IMG/VR virus record: IMGVR_UViG_3300025785_000033
Coordinates: 1 to 44,535 of that record
DNA from: a virus
Reading direction: 5' to 3' (one strand)
DNA: 44,535 nucleotides
Below are positions 17,521 to 24,947 of the stretch, piece after piece. The notes beneath the pieces were generated by a model, which worked only from the letters and a program-made list of their open reading frames with translations, was not told the origin of the DNA and ran no database searches. The position numbers and the translations under genes were made by a program. Within the stretch, counting starts at the first letter, position 1. Each line of letters begins with the position of its first letter.

Positions 17521-17865
17521 TTATCCATTGATCCACGCATAAGCGTAAGAGTTTGTTTGTTCAAAACCAACCTGCTCTGCAGGATAGTCACACCACACAT
17601 TGAGTGCACCCGAAAATGTCACAGCACTGCCAGAGTTGCTTGACGACAAAATGGTTGTGCGTGTCAGTGTTGGCCCTGAAATTGAATACGTACCAATACC
17701 AACTTCCCAGTTTCCAGAACTGTCTGTTGCAGTGTAATACGTTGTATTTCCATTTCCAATGACTGTGAAAGATTGAAACCCCGTCACAGAACCTGACAAG
17801 GTAAAACTGACAGTCGTATTGGCTGTGCCTGTCTGTTGTACGCGATCTGCTAAAACAAGTGCCAT
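17521..17865 (-). CDS. Small fibre-associated beta-sandwich protein
   Basis: 114 residues: MALVLADRVQQTGTANTTVSFTLSG, FQSFTVIGNGNTTYYTATDSSGNWEVGIGTYS, and TLTRTTILSSSNSGSAVTFSGALNVWCDYPAEQ. This set of motifs recurs as a stand-alone protein or domain at the base of tail fibres in many phages, probably as a fibre adaptor. It lies between a repeat protein and the fibre genes, with 9-bp gaps. Confidence 0.75.
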   Translation of the reverse strand: MALVLADRVQQTGTANTTVSFTLSGSVTGFQSFTVIGNGNTTYYTATDSSGNWEVGIGTYSISGPTLTRTTILSSSNSGSAVTFSGALNVWCDYPAEQVGFEQTNSYAYAWING

Positions 17866-17874
17866 GTTCTTTCC

Positions 17875-18534
17875 TTATTGGATGTCATTGACATCAGTCC
17901 ATCCAGCAGAAGTTCCTGTGTCCACCGCACTCCATGAAACGGTTTGCGTATCATCCACATTATTCCAGTTTGCAACCTGAGAGTCCACAATTGCAGCCCA
18001 GCCATACAAACTATAAAGCTCTGCAGCAACAAAGCTCTCAAAGATAGATTCGGCAAAATGCGCAACAATGCTGTTCACATCATTGCCTGTAACGTTTTCT
18101 ACCAAAGATTCCAGAAATGCAGCAGAAGCAACGTAGGCGGCAGCAGGAGAATAGTTTTCAACAATTGAAAAAAACAGTGCGTTGGCAATTGCTTCTACGT
18201 CAGCTGATGTAAACGCTTCCGTTACAGACGCTGCAAATTGAGCAGAAATTACATCCGACTCAGCAGAAGTAAATCCTTCTGTATCACTTACACTAAATTG
18301 CGCATTGATGGTTGGGGAGTCTGCAGAATTGTAACCTTCAACAATGCCTTCATACAAAACAGCATACTCTGCATTTGTATCGGCTGAAGTGAAAACTTCC
18401 GTGATTGTCTCAAGAAACGCAAAAACCTGCGTACTTAAATCTGCCGAACCGAAGTTTTCCGTAATAGAAAACGCATAGACATTATTGCCAAGCGTTGCAA
18501 ACGGAGTTCTAGCAAATGCGGCTATGCCAAACAT
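17875..18534 (-). CDS. Tail protein built of eight 20-residue repeats
   Basis: 219 residues. Residues 24-183 consist of eight consecutive 20-residue units with consensus (I/V)(T/V)E(x)(F/Y)(T/x)SAD(x)9-11(F/L)x(E/S)S, for example VTEAFTSADVEAIANALFFS. The remaining 36 residues hold three shorter W-centred units (NWNNVDD, SWSAVDT, GWTDVND). The regularity suggests a rod or solenoid in the fibre assembly. The gene lies in the tail fibre operon. Function unknown. Confidence 0.72.
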   Translation of the reverse strand: MFGIAAFARTPFATLGNNVYAFSITENFGSADLSTQVFAFLETITEVFTSADTNAEYAVLYEGIVEGYNSADSPTINAQFSVSDTEGFTSAESDVISAQFAASVTEAFTSADVEAIANALFFSIVENYSPAAAYVASAAFLESLVENVTGNDVNSIVAHFAESIFESFVAAELYSLYGWAAIVDSQVANWNNVDDTQTVSWSAVDTGTSAGWTDVNDIQ

Positions 18535-18544
18535 CTACCACCCC

Positions 18545-19144
18545 TTAAGAAGTGGCTGTTGTGCTGTACGTAACGCTGACGGTGTCACCTGCAGTTGTTG
18601 CCTTGGCCGTTCCAAACAGTCCTTCCGAGTACAGAGTACCTGCAGTAGAACCTTGCGTATTGACGGCGCCAGTACCCAACACCAAGAAACAACCGTAAAC
18701 CGTGCCGCCAGAACCAGTGATGGTGTATGTGATGGCGGAAGCAGTTGATGATGTCACGTTGGATGGTGTTGAACCTGTTGATGTGGCAGATCCAAATGAA
18801 GCTGTGCCGCGCACTGCAGAGCCGACCACGGTGTAAGCGGTGAACTCCGTCCATGTGTGCGATGCCATAGTGTCAGACGCAGCTGCTGTAAATGTGTTGC
18901 CGATCAAACCAAGATAAGGGCCTGTAACGCTGTACGAACTGCCTTTGAGAAAGGTGTCAAGCATCAGTTGTTTGCCCACGGCCACAACCAAATTGGGGAA
19001 CTCGTCAACCCACTTTAGCTTACCGTCTTTATCGCGGCACTCAACGTGATACCAGCCTTCAACGCCCATGCCCTCGGGGATGGTGGCTTTGGCTTGCATT
19101 GTGGCAACAGCGTGGTCACCAAAGTTTGAAATTTCGTTTGCCAT
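18545..19144 (-). CDS. Tail-associated structural protein
   Basis: 199 residues. N-terminal half: PEGMGVEGWYHVECRDKDGKLKWVDEFPNLVVAVGKQLMLDTFLKG (about 24-68), a pattern I know from phage tail proteins in fibre operons. C-terminal half: Ser/Thr/Gly-rich beta strands (YTITGSGGTVYGCFLVLGTGAV). It probably forms a collar or adaptor with the next genes. No enzymatic feature. Confidence 0.68.
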   Translation of the reverse strand: MANEISNFGDHAVATMQAKATIPEGMGVEGWYHVECRDKDGKLKWVDEFPNLVVAVGKQLMLDTFLKGSSYSVTGPYLGLIGNTFTAAASDTMASHTWTEFTAYTVVGSAVRGTASFGSATSTGSTPSNVTSSTASAITYTITGSGGTVYGCFLVLGTGAVNTQGSTAGTLYSEGLFGTAKATTAGDTVSVTYSTTATS

Positions 19145-19153
19145 GTTAGCTCC

Positions 19154-19582
19154 TTAAGCGATGCGGATGATCGCTGATGTGTTTGTCACTGCAGGAAATT
19201 GTACGGTGAATGTAGCGTTGGATACCTTGTTGCTGCCGAAGTCCAAAACGCAAACAGCCGGGTTGGTTGTGCCGTTGTTCAAATAGATCAAAGCCCCGCG
19301 AGCAGTAATTGGGCCAGTCCAAGATGCGTTTGCAAATGAAATGTACGCCGTGTCGCCGCTGGTTCCCGTTGTTGGGGTTTGCGTAATGGTCAACAGTTGG
19401 CCACCTGCTGCGTAGCTACCGCCTGTGGTTTCGCCCACGTTTGTGTACGCAGTTGTCGTTTGGTTCAGCGTTGCCGCGTTGGTGTACAACGCAATGTAGT
19501 ACGTGCCCGAGGTGAAGTTGTACACCCCGTTCATCAAACCTGTTTTGAAGGCGTCGCACGCCCAGTTCCCATTGAACGCCAT
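19154..19582 (-). CDS. Tail-associated structural protein
   Basis: 142 residues, beta-rich: FKTGLMNGVYNFTSGTYYIALYTNAATLN (about 12-40), ETTGGSYAAGGQLLTITQTP, then ASWTGPITARGALIYLNNGT and VCVLDFGSNKVSNATFTVQFPA. This set of motifs is a recurrent phage structural family found beside head-tail adaptors. It starts 2 nt after the upstream adaptor stop. Exact location in the virion is unknown. Confidence 0.7.
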   Translation of the reverse strand: MAFNGNWACDAFKTGLMNGVYNFTSGTYYIALYTNAATLNQTTTAYTNVGETTGGSYAAGGQLLTITQTPTTGTSGDTAYISFANASWTGPITARGALIYLNNGTTNPAVCVLDFGSNKVSNATFTVQFPAVTNTSAIIRIA

Positions 19583-19583
19583 A

Positions 19584-20537
19584 TCAAGTCACCGCCTGTC
19601 TGTACTGGGGCACGCGGTACGCATCGGTTCTTTCCAAACCATCGCCCAAACGTTTGGCCAACTGCAACGCTTCTTTGTACTTGTCGTCATACATCTTGAT
19701 AACGTCCACTTCACCTTTCATGAAGGTGTATGCTTCAACCAAGCAGCCGTAAAGCAACACAGTATCAAAGTTTTGGCCAAGCCAAGAAGTGCCGCTTGCG
19801 TTGGTGATGGAAGCAACAGGCACGGAAAAACCTGAACCTGCGCCCCCAATACTTGTAGCGGCAACGGAAAGCACGTCCCCAGCGGTGTACTGGCATCCAG
19901 CCGAGGTCACGGTTACGGTAGTAACAGCGCCGCCGGAAACGGTTACGGTGGCCGTAACCCCGGAACCTGTGCCGCCAGTCAAAGGCACATCAAAATACGT
20001 ACCATTAACATAGTTGGAGCCGCCTGTTACGGAACCCAGCGCTGCAATTTCGGCCTGAATAATCGACGCGGGGTAGTAGTAATAATGTAATTCAACGCTG
20101 TAGCTTTGGTCAGGGGTAGGCCCCATTAAAAAAGACAGGTTGTTAGTGACGCTGCCGCCAGAAATTGTGGGGCCAAACAAAGCGTAGTACGCGGGTTCTC
20201 CCGTGCTGGTTGCGGTAGGGTAGGCTTCTCGAATAAAGTTGACGTCTTTGTTCAATAAAAAAGTGTAGTTACCCGAAGGGTCAATAACGGCTAGTGAATA
20301 CACCGACAAAAAGTCCGTGGGCGCAGACAAATAAGGGCTTGTACTGGTCACTGTCCCTGTCACGTTTTTGCGCAACGAAGGGAACTGGATGACGTTAAAA
20401 ATGCGCTGTTCGGCCTGCTCGATAAAACGATTAATTTGTGTATTGGTAGAAACAAGTGTGCCGTCCGCCAAATACATTGGCGGGAACTGGTTTTCCGTAT
20501 ACGACTGAATCGCGTTAACGAGTTCTTGGTAGGTCAT
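19584..20537 (-). CDS. Head-tail adaptor/tail tube-like protein with inserted beta domain
   Basis: 317 residues. N-terminus TYQELVNAIQSYTENQFPPMYLAD…INRFIEQAEQRIFNVIQFPSLRK (about 2-57) and C-terminus NFDTVLLYGCLVEAYTFMKGEVDVIKMYDDKYKEAL form a split helical adaptor domain like gp11/gp4-type connectors. In between (about 175-250) sits a Gly/Thr/Val module, GSGVTATVTVSGGAVTTVTVTSAG and GAGSGFSVPVAS, a repeat type common in phage structural proteins. It likely joins portal and tail hub. ATG overlaps the preceding stop by 4 bp. Confidence 0.72.
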   Translation of the reverse strand: MTYQELVNAIQSYTENQFPPMYLADGTLVSTNTQINRFIEQAEQRIFNVIQFPSLRKNVTGTVTSTSPYLSAPTDFLSVYSLAVIDPSGNYTFLLNKDVNFIREAYPTATSTGEPAYYALFGPTISGGSVTNNLSFLMGPTPDQSYSVELHYYYYPASIIQAEIAALGSVTGGSNYVNGTYFDVPLTGGTGSGVTATVTVSGGAVTTVTVTSAGCQYTAGDVLSVAATSIGGAGSGFSVPVASITNASGTSWLGQNFDTVLLYGCLVEAYTFMKGEVDVIKMYDDKYKEALQLAKRLGDGLERTDAYRVPQYRQAVT

Positions 20538-20818
20538 GCCATTGGGCCTCGGGCCATCACGCCTTTAGTTGCTGCGCCAGTGCCACGGATTTTGATGCCT
20601 GTGGATTTTGGTTCAGCAGTGATATTGCCAAGGCTCACACGGCGTGCAGGCATACCACCGGGAGTGGATTCATCAGCTTTCATGGTATTGGGATCGGTCA
20701 TGTACTCAACGCCAGAATCGGCTTTGGACATGGCTTTGCCGCTCATGGTGTGAGGTTTGGCGTACACAGAAGCGGAACCCACCTCTTTGCCGCCTTTTTT
20801 CATGCTGTACTTGGCCAT
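20534..20818 (-). CDS. Small basic protein with KKGG motif
   Basis: 94 residues from ATG 20818 (GGAGG precedes it; a longer frame begins at 20869 without a site). Starts MAKYSMKKGGKEVGSASVYAKPH, then KADSGVEYMTDPNTMKADESTPGGMPARRVSLGNI. Basic, probably disordered at the start; no known domain. It belongs to a cluster of small Lys/Gly-rich proteins in the head-tail region. Confidence 0.7.
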   Translation of the reverse strand: MAKYSMKKGGKEVGSASVYAKPHTMSGKAMSKADSGVEYMTDPNTMKADESTPGGMPARRVSLGNITAEPKSTGIKIRGTGAATKGVMARGPMA

Positions 20819-20819
20819 A

Positions 20820-21020
20820 TTAGCCTCCGCGTTGGTTTTTAGCGCGAGCCATGTTGCGACCCATTGCACGCATGTCTTTGCCGGTAGGACCGCCTTTTTT
20901 CAACTTGGTCAAGTTGGTCTTTTTGTTCTCGTGCAACTGTTTGTCGTGCATACCAAAAGCTTTTTTGATGAGCTTCTTGTCCTGAGCCATGTCAGATTTT
21001 TCGGTTTCCATTTTTGCCAT
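20820..21020 (-). CDS. Small very basic protein
   Basis: 66 residues from ATG 21020, chosen because AAGGAGT lies 7 nt upstream; an upstream ATG at 21059 overlaps the zinc-ribbon gene and lacks a site. Sequence MAKMETEKSDMAQDKKLIKKAFGMHDKQLHENKK…KKGGPTGKDMRAMGRNMARAKNQRGG: nearly one third Lys/Arg. Nucleic-acid contact or a virion cementing role is conceivable. Family not named. Confidence 0.7.
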   Translation of the reverse strand: MAKMETEKSDMAQDKKLIKKAFGMHDKQLHENKKTNLTKLKKGGPTGKDMRAMGRNMARAKNQRGG

Positions 21021-21030
21021 GATCGACTCC

Positions 21031-21459
21031 TTACGTCGTTTGAACTGTAACTGTACCAATACTCACGCTCAATGCCAAGTTATTTGGCGTTAGCGCAGCA
21101 TCAAAATACTCGGAGCCTCCCACTGGGTTCCAACCCCATTGAAAAACCCGACTGCCGCCTTCGTTGACGCCGTACCCTGCTTGAGTCACGCCGCCATTCA
21201 CTTTTATCTGCAAACCATCGTTGCCAGAAACGTAGTAACTACGGTCTGGGCGCGGGTTGCGCACGCCTTGTGGATCATCCACTGGGAACTCGCCCAAGTG
21301 TAACTGCGGATGGTCAGGATCCCAACATGGGCCGCACACCAACAACTCGTAGTTTCTGCCCTTGACGACCTCGCGTTTGAGACCGGTCAGCTTGAAGCGA
21401 AAACCACAGCGATCGCACTCCGCAATCGAATTCTTGCCGGATGCAAACCGATTACCCAT
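21031..21459 (-). CDS. Zinc-ribbon structural protein
   Basis: 142 residues. An N-terminal zinc ribbon is formed by ECDRCGFRFKLTGL (about 14-27) and VCGPCWDPDHPQLHLGEFP (about 41-59). A beta-rich C-terminal half follows (YYVSGNDGLQIKVNGGV; FDAALTPNNLALSVSIGTVTVQTT). Such ribbon proteins are frequent between adaptor genes of environmental podoviruses. It probably stabilises the neck. The start overlaps the adaptor stop by one base. Confidence 0.7.
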   Translation of the reverse strand: MGNRFASGKNSIAECDRCGFRFKLTGLKREVVKGRNYELLVCGPCWDPDHPQLHLGEFPVDDPQGVRNPRPDRSYYVSGNDGLQIKVNGGVTQAGYGVNEGGSRVFQWGWNPVGGSEYFDAALTPNNLALSVSIGTVTVQTT

Positions 21460-22391
21460 CAGGTGCCCCCGATGAACATTTGTCTAGGCACGAGACGCAA
21501 CGCGGCGCGTTCTTGATCTTCGTCTGCTGCCGTCATCCACGCTTCGTCGTACTGCTGCTTCAAAACACCCAATCGCTCCATACCGCCGGGCACTTTGAGC
21601 GCAATGTAGTAGGCCAGCCCTGCGGCCATGCAAGGAATAAAGCGAAATGGCACGTCCATCACGTTGACACCGTTGCCGGCATCCTGCGTGCGGCGCAGCC
21701 GCCAGTACACAAACTGGTATTGCTGCGAATTGTCTGGGGTTGGCCACACTGTGACGGCAGGCAAGTACTGTATTGACACGGCAGCGCCACTATTGTGCGC
21801 AGCGGCGGTTGTGTTGTTTTGCCCACGGAAACAGTTGTACAGATTTGTGCCGTCGGTGTAGCCGTAATTGATGGTTTCGTTATCAATTTGCACAAAACCT
21901 GCGTAGGGCATTCCCACAGTGGAGCCAACGGGGATTGTGGTGGCCGTGGCGCTGATTGCCGCCGTCAAAGTGGTGCTGGAAGACGATGTTTGGCCATCCA
22001 AACGCTGTACCCACACCTGAATTGGACGCGCTTGCTGCAATTTGTTGGGCAAAGTCGCGTAGGTTGACACGCTGATGCGCGTGATTGTCAAATCCGCTTG
22101 TGTGGAAGCCACATTTGCCCCCGTGCGGATAACATGTTCTAGCAAATCTACGGTGTCATTGGGCAGCGCGTAGGTATTTTGACCCGGAACCAAGGTAATT
22201 TCGCCTTGGTCAATCGTCCACATGTTGACGCCACGGTTTGCCCAGTCAGCAAACAGTAAGTTTAGGGAACGACGGGCTGTGCGCAGGTCGTAGCCAGTGC
22301 GCAATTCGCTTCCGGCGCGTTCAAACGCCTCCTCAACCAAGTCGGTGAGTTGCAGATTGAACGATGTTGAGCCGGAAGTTACTGTTGCCAT
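21459..22391 (-). CDS. Head-tail adaptor (gp4/gp11-like) with inserted domain
   Basis: 310 residues. N-terminus LTDLVEEAFERAGSELRTGYDLRTARRSLNLLFADWANRGVNMWTID (about 15-61) and C-terminus FRFIPCMAAGLAYYIALKVPG…LKQQYDEAWMTAADEDQERA are a helical-bundle adaptor pattern. The middle (about 135-215) contains an insert, TIPVGSTVGMPYAGFVQIDNE and CFRGQNNTTAAAHNSGAAV, that is homologous in pattern to one in the tail hub at 7029-9260. Probable ring between portal and tail. Confidence 0.72.
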   Translation of the reverse strand: MATVTSGSTSFNLQLTDLVEEAFERAGSELRTGYDLRTARRSLNLLFADWANRGVNMWTIDQGEITLVPGQNTYALPNDTVDLLEHVIRTGANVASTQADLTITRISVSTYATLPNKLQQARPIQVWVQRLDGQTSSSSTTLTAAISATATTIPVGSTVGMPYAGFVQIDNETINYGYTDGTNLYNCFRGQNNTTAAAHNSGAAVSIQYLPAVTVWPTPDNSQQYQFVYWRLRRTQDAGNGVNVMDVPFRFIPCMAAGLAYYIALKVPGGMERLGVLKQQYDEAWMTAADEDQERAALRLVPRQMFIGGT

Positions 22392-22393
22392 GA

Positions 22394-22627
22394 TTATTTC
22401 TTCGCAGTTTTTGCGGAATCAATGAATGCCTGCTCCGTTGGAGCACCCTTAGCACCGGGTTTGCGCATTTTCTCACCACGCTTGCGCTTGGCGTTGATGT
22501 TCGCATAAAGACCGACTTTGCCGCCCTTTTTGTACTCGGTGAAGTCGGTGTCGTCGCGGCGTGCTTTGCGCGTACCGCTTGGCATCTTTGAGGAGGCAAC
22601 CGCCCCCATACCGCGACTGGGCATCAT
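22394..22627 (-). CDS. Small basic protein with KKGGK motif
   Basis: 77 residues from ATG 22627, which overlaps the upstream stop as ATGA; an adjacent ATG at 22624 is equally possible. Sequence has MMPSRGMGAVASSKMPSGTRKARR, then EYKKGGKVGLYANINAKRKRGEKMRKPGAKGAPTEQAFIDSAKTAKK. The motif block GLYANINAKRKR..G..MRKPG recurs in phage small proteins I have seen, but no function is established. Strongly basic. Confidence 0.72.
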   Translation of the reverse strand: MMPSRGMGAVASSKMPSGTRKARRDDTDFTEYKKGGKVGLYANINAKRKRGEKMRKPGAKGAPTEQAFIDSAKTAKK

Positions 22628-22815
22628 TTGCGAGTCATCCCGCCACCGCACATGGCTTTGACTTTTTCCTGTTCGTACTGATGGCCAGCGCCGTGCTTTT
22701 TGAACATTTCGCTGTGGTGCATGTGACCGCCGGCAGAGTGTTTTTCCACGGCCTTGTGGTGCATTTCGTGCGCAGGAAACTTGTCTTCGTTCATGTAAGG
22801 AAAATCGTTTTTCAT
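22624..22815 (-). CDS. Small His/Lys-rich protein
   Basis: 63 residues with ten His (KFPAHEMHHKAVEKHSAGGHMHHSEMFKKHGAGHQYEQEK), a composition that could bind divalent metal. It ends with CGGGMTRK. AAGGAGT lies upstream. Part of the small-basic-protein cluster; coupled by ATGA to the next gene. Confidence 0.68.
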   Translation of the reverse strand: MKNDFPYMNEDKFPAHEMHHKAVEKHSAGGHMHHSEMFKKHGAGHQYEQEKVKAMCGGGMTRK

Positions 22816-22825
22816 TTGAAACTCC

Positions 22826-23185
22826 TTATTTCATTTTTTTGGCCATACCGCCGCGTTTCATCGCGGGGCCAGTGCCGATATCGTTGCCAGCCATTTTGAT
22901 GACGCGACCTTTGGTCTTACCGCGCTCGGCCAAACCATCACGGCTAGGAGCAGCAGTGCGCACCTTGGCCATTTTTTCGGTTGTCAAACCCTTTTTTTCG
23001 CTAGTACCAGTGGTACCTGTTGTACTTCCTTTAGCCATGAGGCCTCCTGTAGAAAATTTGCGGCCTTTGTCGGCCTTGCTGAAATCTTGTCCCACAGACT
23101 GAGGGACTCCGGCTTTCTTGGCGAACGCGGCGTTGTGCGCCACGGCCTCCATGAAATTGTGTTGCTTTTTGCTAGTTGAGGGCAC
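22826..23185 (-). CDS. Small basic phage protein, SKKQHNFM family
   Basis: 119 residues. The N-terminal block PSTSKKQHNFMEAVAHNAAFAKKAG followed by VPQSVGQDFSKADKGRKFSTGG is a widespread conserved phage motif (DUF3008-like in appearance). The rest is Lys/Gly/Thr-rich and ends GPAMKRGGMAKKMK. It overlaps the coiled-coil membrane protein gene by 14 bp. Probably virion-associated; role unknown. Confidence 0.72.
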   Translation of the reverse strand: MPSTSKKQHNFMEAVAHNAAFAKKAGVPQSVGQDFSKADKGRKFSTGGLMAKGSTTGTTGTSEKKGLTTEKMAKVRTAAPSRDGLAERGKTKGRVIKMAGNDIGTGPAMKRGGMAKKMK

Positions 23186-23420
23186 TTCTTTGCTCCCTCA
23201 TGTAAGCATCCAGCTTGTCGTTGAGTTTATCGAAACGTGAGTCCATGTGCAAAAGAAATTTGTCCATTTCGGCCTGCGTCACGTTGTCGCGTGCAATTTC
23301 TTCTCGCGTGCGGTTCAAAAGAATCGTCACACGGTTGAGTTCGGTGGACTTTTCTTTCAAGTTCCACGCCAGCAAACCAATGAAGGTGGTCAGCAAAATG
23401 TTCCAGATGGGAATTTCCAT
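23172..23420 (-). CDS. Membrane-anchored coiled-coil small protein
   Basis: 82 residues: an N-terminal hydrophobic segment (PIWNILLTTFIGLLAWNL, about 4-21), then a continuous charged helix with heptads (LNRVTILLNRTREEIARDNVTQAEMDKFLLHMDSRFDKLNDKLDAYM, about 28-75). Topology recalls i-spanins or minor membrane proteins, but the lysis genes are 12 kb away. The SD is weak. Function unknown. Confidence 0.62.
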   Translation of the reverse strand: MEIPIWNILLTTFIGLLAWNLKEKSTELNRVTILLNRTREEIARDNVTQAEMDKFLLHMDSRFDKLNDKLDAYMREQRSALN

Positions 23421-23421
23421 G

Positions 23422-23667
23422 TCAGCACTTCCACGCCCGAAGGCTTTTGTTAATCCGGCTGTCTGGGTCTCTGGCGGTCTTGGTCGAAGTCAATTTCTTC
23501 TTCATCCCTTCCATCCGCGCACAGAAAGAATCCTTGCGTTTGCCGCCTTCGGGCTGAGGTGCTTTTAAGTTCATCCCCGCCTTCTTTGCGGACGCCCGCC
23601 CTTTGGCGTTCAAGCCGCCATTGGGATTCTTGCCTTCTTTGCGTTGCCATGCTAGTGTCTTTGCCAT
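23422..23667 (-). CDS. Conserved small phage protein (DUF6321-like)
   Basis: 81 residues: WQRKEGKNPNGGLNAKGRASAKKAGMNLKAPQPEGGKRKDSFCARMEGMKKKLTS then DPDSRINKSLRAWKC. The GGLNxKGRxS…NLKAPQP…GxRxxSFCARM signature is a well-conserved phage family of unknown function; I recall it as DUF6321 but could not check. Highly basic with two Cys. One base separates it from the glycosyltransferase gene upstream. Confidence 0.78.
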   Translation of the reverse strand: MAKTLAWQRKEGKNPNGGLNAKGRASAKKAGMNLKAPQPEGGKRKDSFCARMEGMKKKLTSTKTARDPDSRINKSLRAWKC

Positions 23668-23668
23668 G

Positions 23669-24403
23669 TTATGCCGCCTTCAATTTTGCCTGACGTTGTT
23701 CTTCAAGCATAGGCTTGATAACGTCTTCAACAAAGTCGCGTTTGAACTCTTCTTGGCCGATGTGGGGCAGGCTAATCTCAGCATCCACCCAGCACTCAAA
23801 TCCTGCCTCGCGTGCGCGATCGCAGAACAGGTAGTCCTCGCCGGTGTACTTCTTGTCGCGCAAGGCAAAGTCAAACACCGCAAATGCAGTTTCATTCTCG
23901 CGGGTCTCGTACTCCCACTCGGGATGGTCAGCAATGAGCTTCTCGATCACGTAGCGCTTGATGAGCATGAACCCTGTGCCCACACGGTTGACCTTGAGCA
24001 TGGATCCGTCAAAGATCATGTCGCCGTTGTCGTCGCGGGGGATGTCAAGGAAGAAAAATTTGTCCGAGGCGCGGCGTGGGTACAGGCCGGCAGCAACGTC
24101 TTTGTCGCTACTCTGCGCCAGCAAGCGCATCACGTCGTCGGGCATGACTACCACATCGGAGTCAAGGAACAGCATCTCGGTGCAGTCGGACTTCATGAAT
24201 TCGTTGACCAAAGAGTTGCGTGCCATCGGGATGATGGAGCAGCCGGCCATGTAGCTCAAATCGATGCTGACCCCGTGTTTGTGCGCAAGAGGCATGAGCG
24301 AAGCCAGACTGAAAGCTGTTCGGATGTTCAGCTTCCCGTCATACGTGGGGATCGCAATAAAAACCTTGCGCCCCGCTAGCTCAACTTGCTTGGTATCAGC
24401 CAT
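23669..24403 (-). CDS. Glycosyltransferase, GT-A fold (family 2-like)
   Basis: 244 residues. VFIAIPTYDGKLNIRTAFSLASL (about 14-36) is the nucleotide-binding start. SIIPMARNSLVNEFMKSDCTEMLFLDSDVVVMPDDVMRLL (about 56-95) holds the metal-binding DSD at 81-83. GTGFMLIKRYVIEKL and GEDYLFCDRAREAGFECWVDAE complete the acceptor and catalytic region. Phage GT-A enzymes glycosylate virion proteins, modified DNA bases or host surface glycans. Location among capsid and neck genes favours virion decoration, but this is inference. It overlaps the upstream structural gene by 8 bp. Confidence 0.85.
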   Translation of the reverse strand: MADTKQVELAGRKVFIAIPTYDGKLNIRTAFSLASLMPLAHKHGVSIDLSYMAGCSIIPMARNSLVNEFMKSDCTEMLFLDSDVVVMPDDVMRLLAQSSDKDVAAGLYPRRASDKFFFLDIPRDDNGDMIFDGSMLKVNRVGTGFMLIKRYVIEKLIADHPEWEYETRENETAFAVFDFALRDKKYTGEDYLFCDRAREAGFECWVDAEISLPHIGQEEFKRDFVEDVIKPMLEEQRQAKLKAA

Positions 24404-24902
24404 ACTGAATTGTCTGGAAAGTGATGTTGGTCACAACAACATAGACGCCGTTGAACGCCAAAATGCCTTCGCCAGAGAAAATGGTTTGGAAAGGCTGAAG
24501 CGCCGTGCCGGTGTTGTAGCTGGTCAACCACTTGTCTGTCGTGTAAATGCAGGCCGTGCCAGTTGCAATCGTTCCTGAATTCAGATCGTTGATTGTGAAT
24601 GTGTTTGCATCTACAACAGTGATGGCGTAGTTGCCGGCAACCGCAGCAACACTCGAAGCTGGCGAGTAAGTGATGCCCGCGTTTTGACCTGTAGTCAAGC
24701 CATGGCCTGTTTTGGCCACGGTGACTGTGGTGCCGCTACGACCATAGGTCGCAGTCACAGGGGCGCTCGTTGTGTCAAAGACATCGATAGAACCGGCTGT
24801 ACCGTTTCCACAATAGATCAAGTTTTTCAGACGAACGCGGCCAGAAACCATTAGGCCAGAGCCGCTGGAATGCGAACCCTTTACGTCATATTGCATTGTC
24901 AT
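24396..24902 (-). CDS. Beta-rich virion protein (decoration or fibre-like)
   Basis: 168 residues. N-terminus SGLMVSGRVRLKNLIYCGNGTAGSIDVFDTTSAPVTATYGR. An FCCH-like module follows: TVTVAKTGHGLTTGQNAGITYSPAS…YAITVVDANTFTINDLNSGT (about 62-115), also hinted at in the tail hub. Probable head decoration; the position directly after another beta-rich head protein supports this. Confidence 0.68.
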   Translation of the reverse strand: MTMQYDVKGSHSSGSGLMVSGRVRLKNLIYCGNGTAGSIDVFDTTSAPVTATYGRSGTTVTVAKTGHGLTTGQNAGITYSPASSVAAVAGNYAITVVDANTFTINDLNSGTIATGTACIYTTDKWLTSYNTGTALQPFQTIFSGEGILAFNGVYVVVTNITFQTIQYG

Positions 24903-24917
24903 AGGTATCTCCTAAAG

Positions 24918-24943
24918 CCAAAGAAGGGGGCCGAAGCCCCCGC
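24918..24943 (-). terminator. Intrinsic terminator after 237-residue head protein
   Basis: On the minus strand GGGGGC-TTCG-GCCCCC forms a perfect 6-bp stem with a stable UUCG tetraloop, followed by TTCTTT. It lies 7-22 bases past the stop of the gene at 24948-25661. The short, interrupted T-tract suggests partial termination, leaving the downstream genes at lower expression. Confidence 0.75.
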
Positions 24944-24947
24944 TCAA

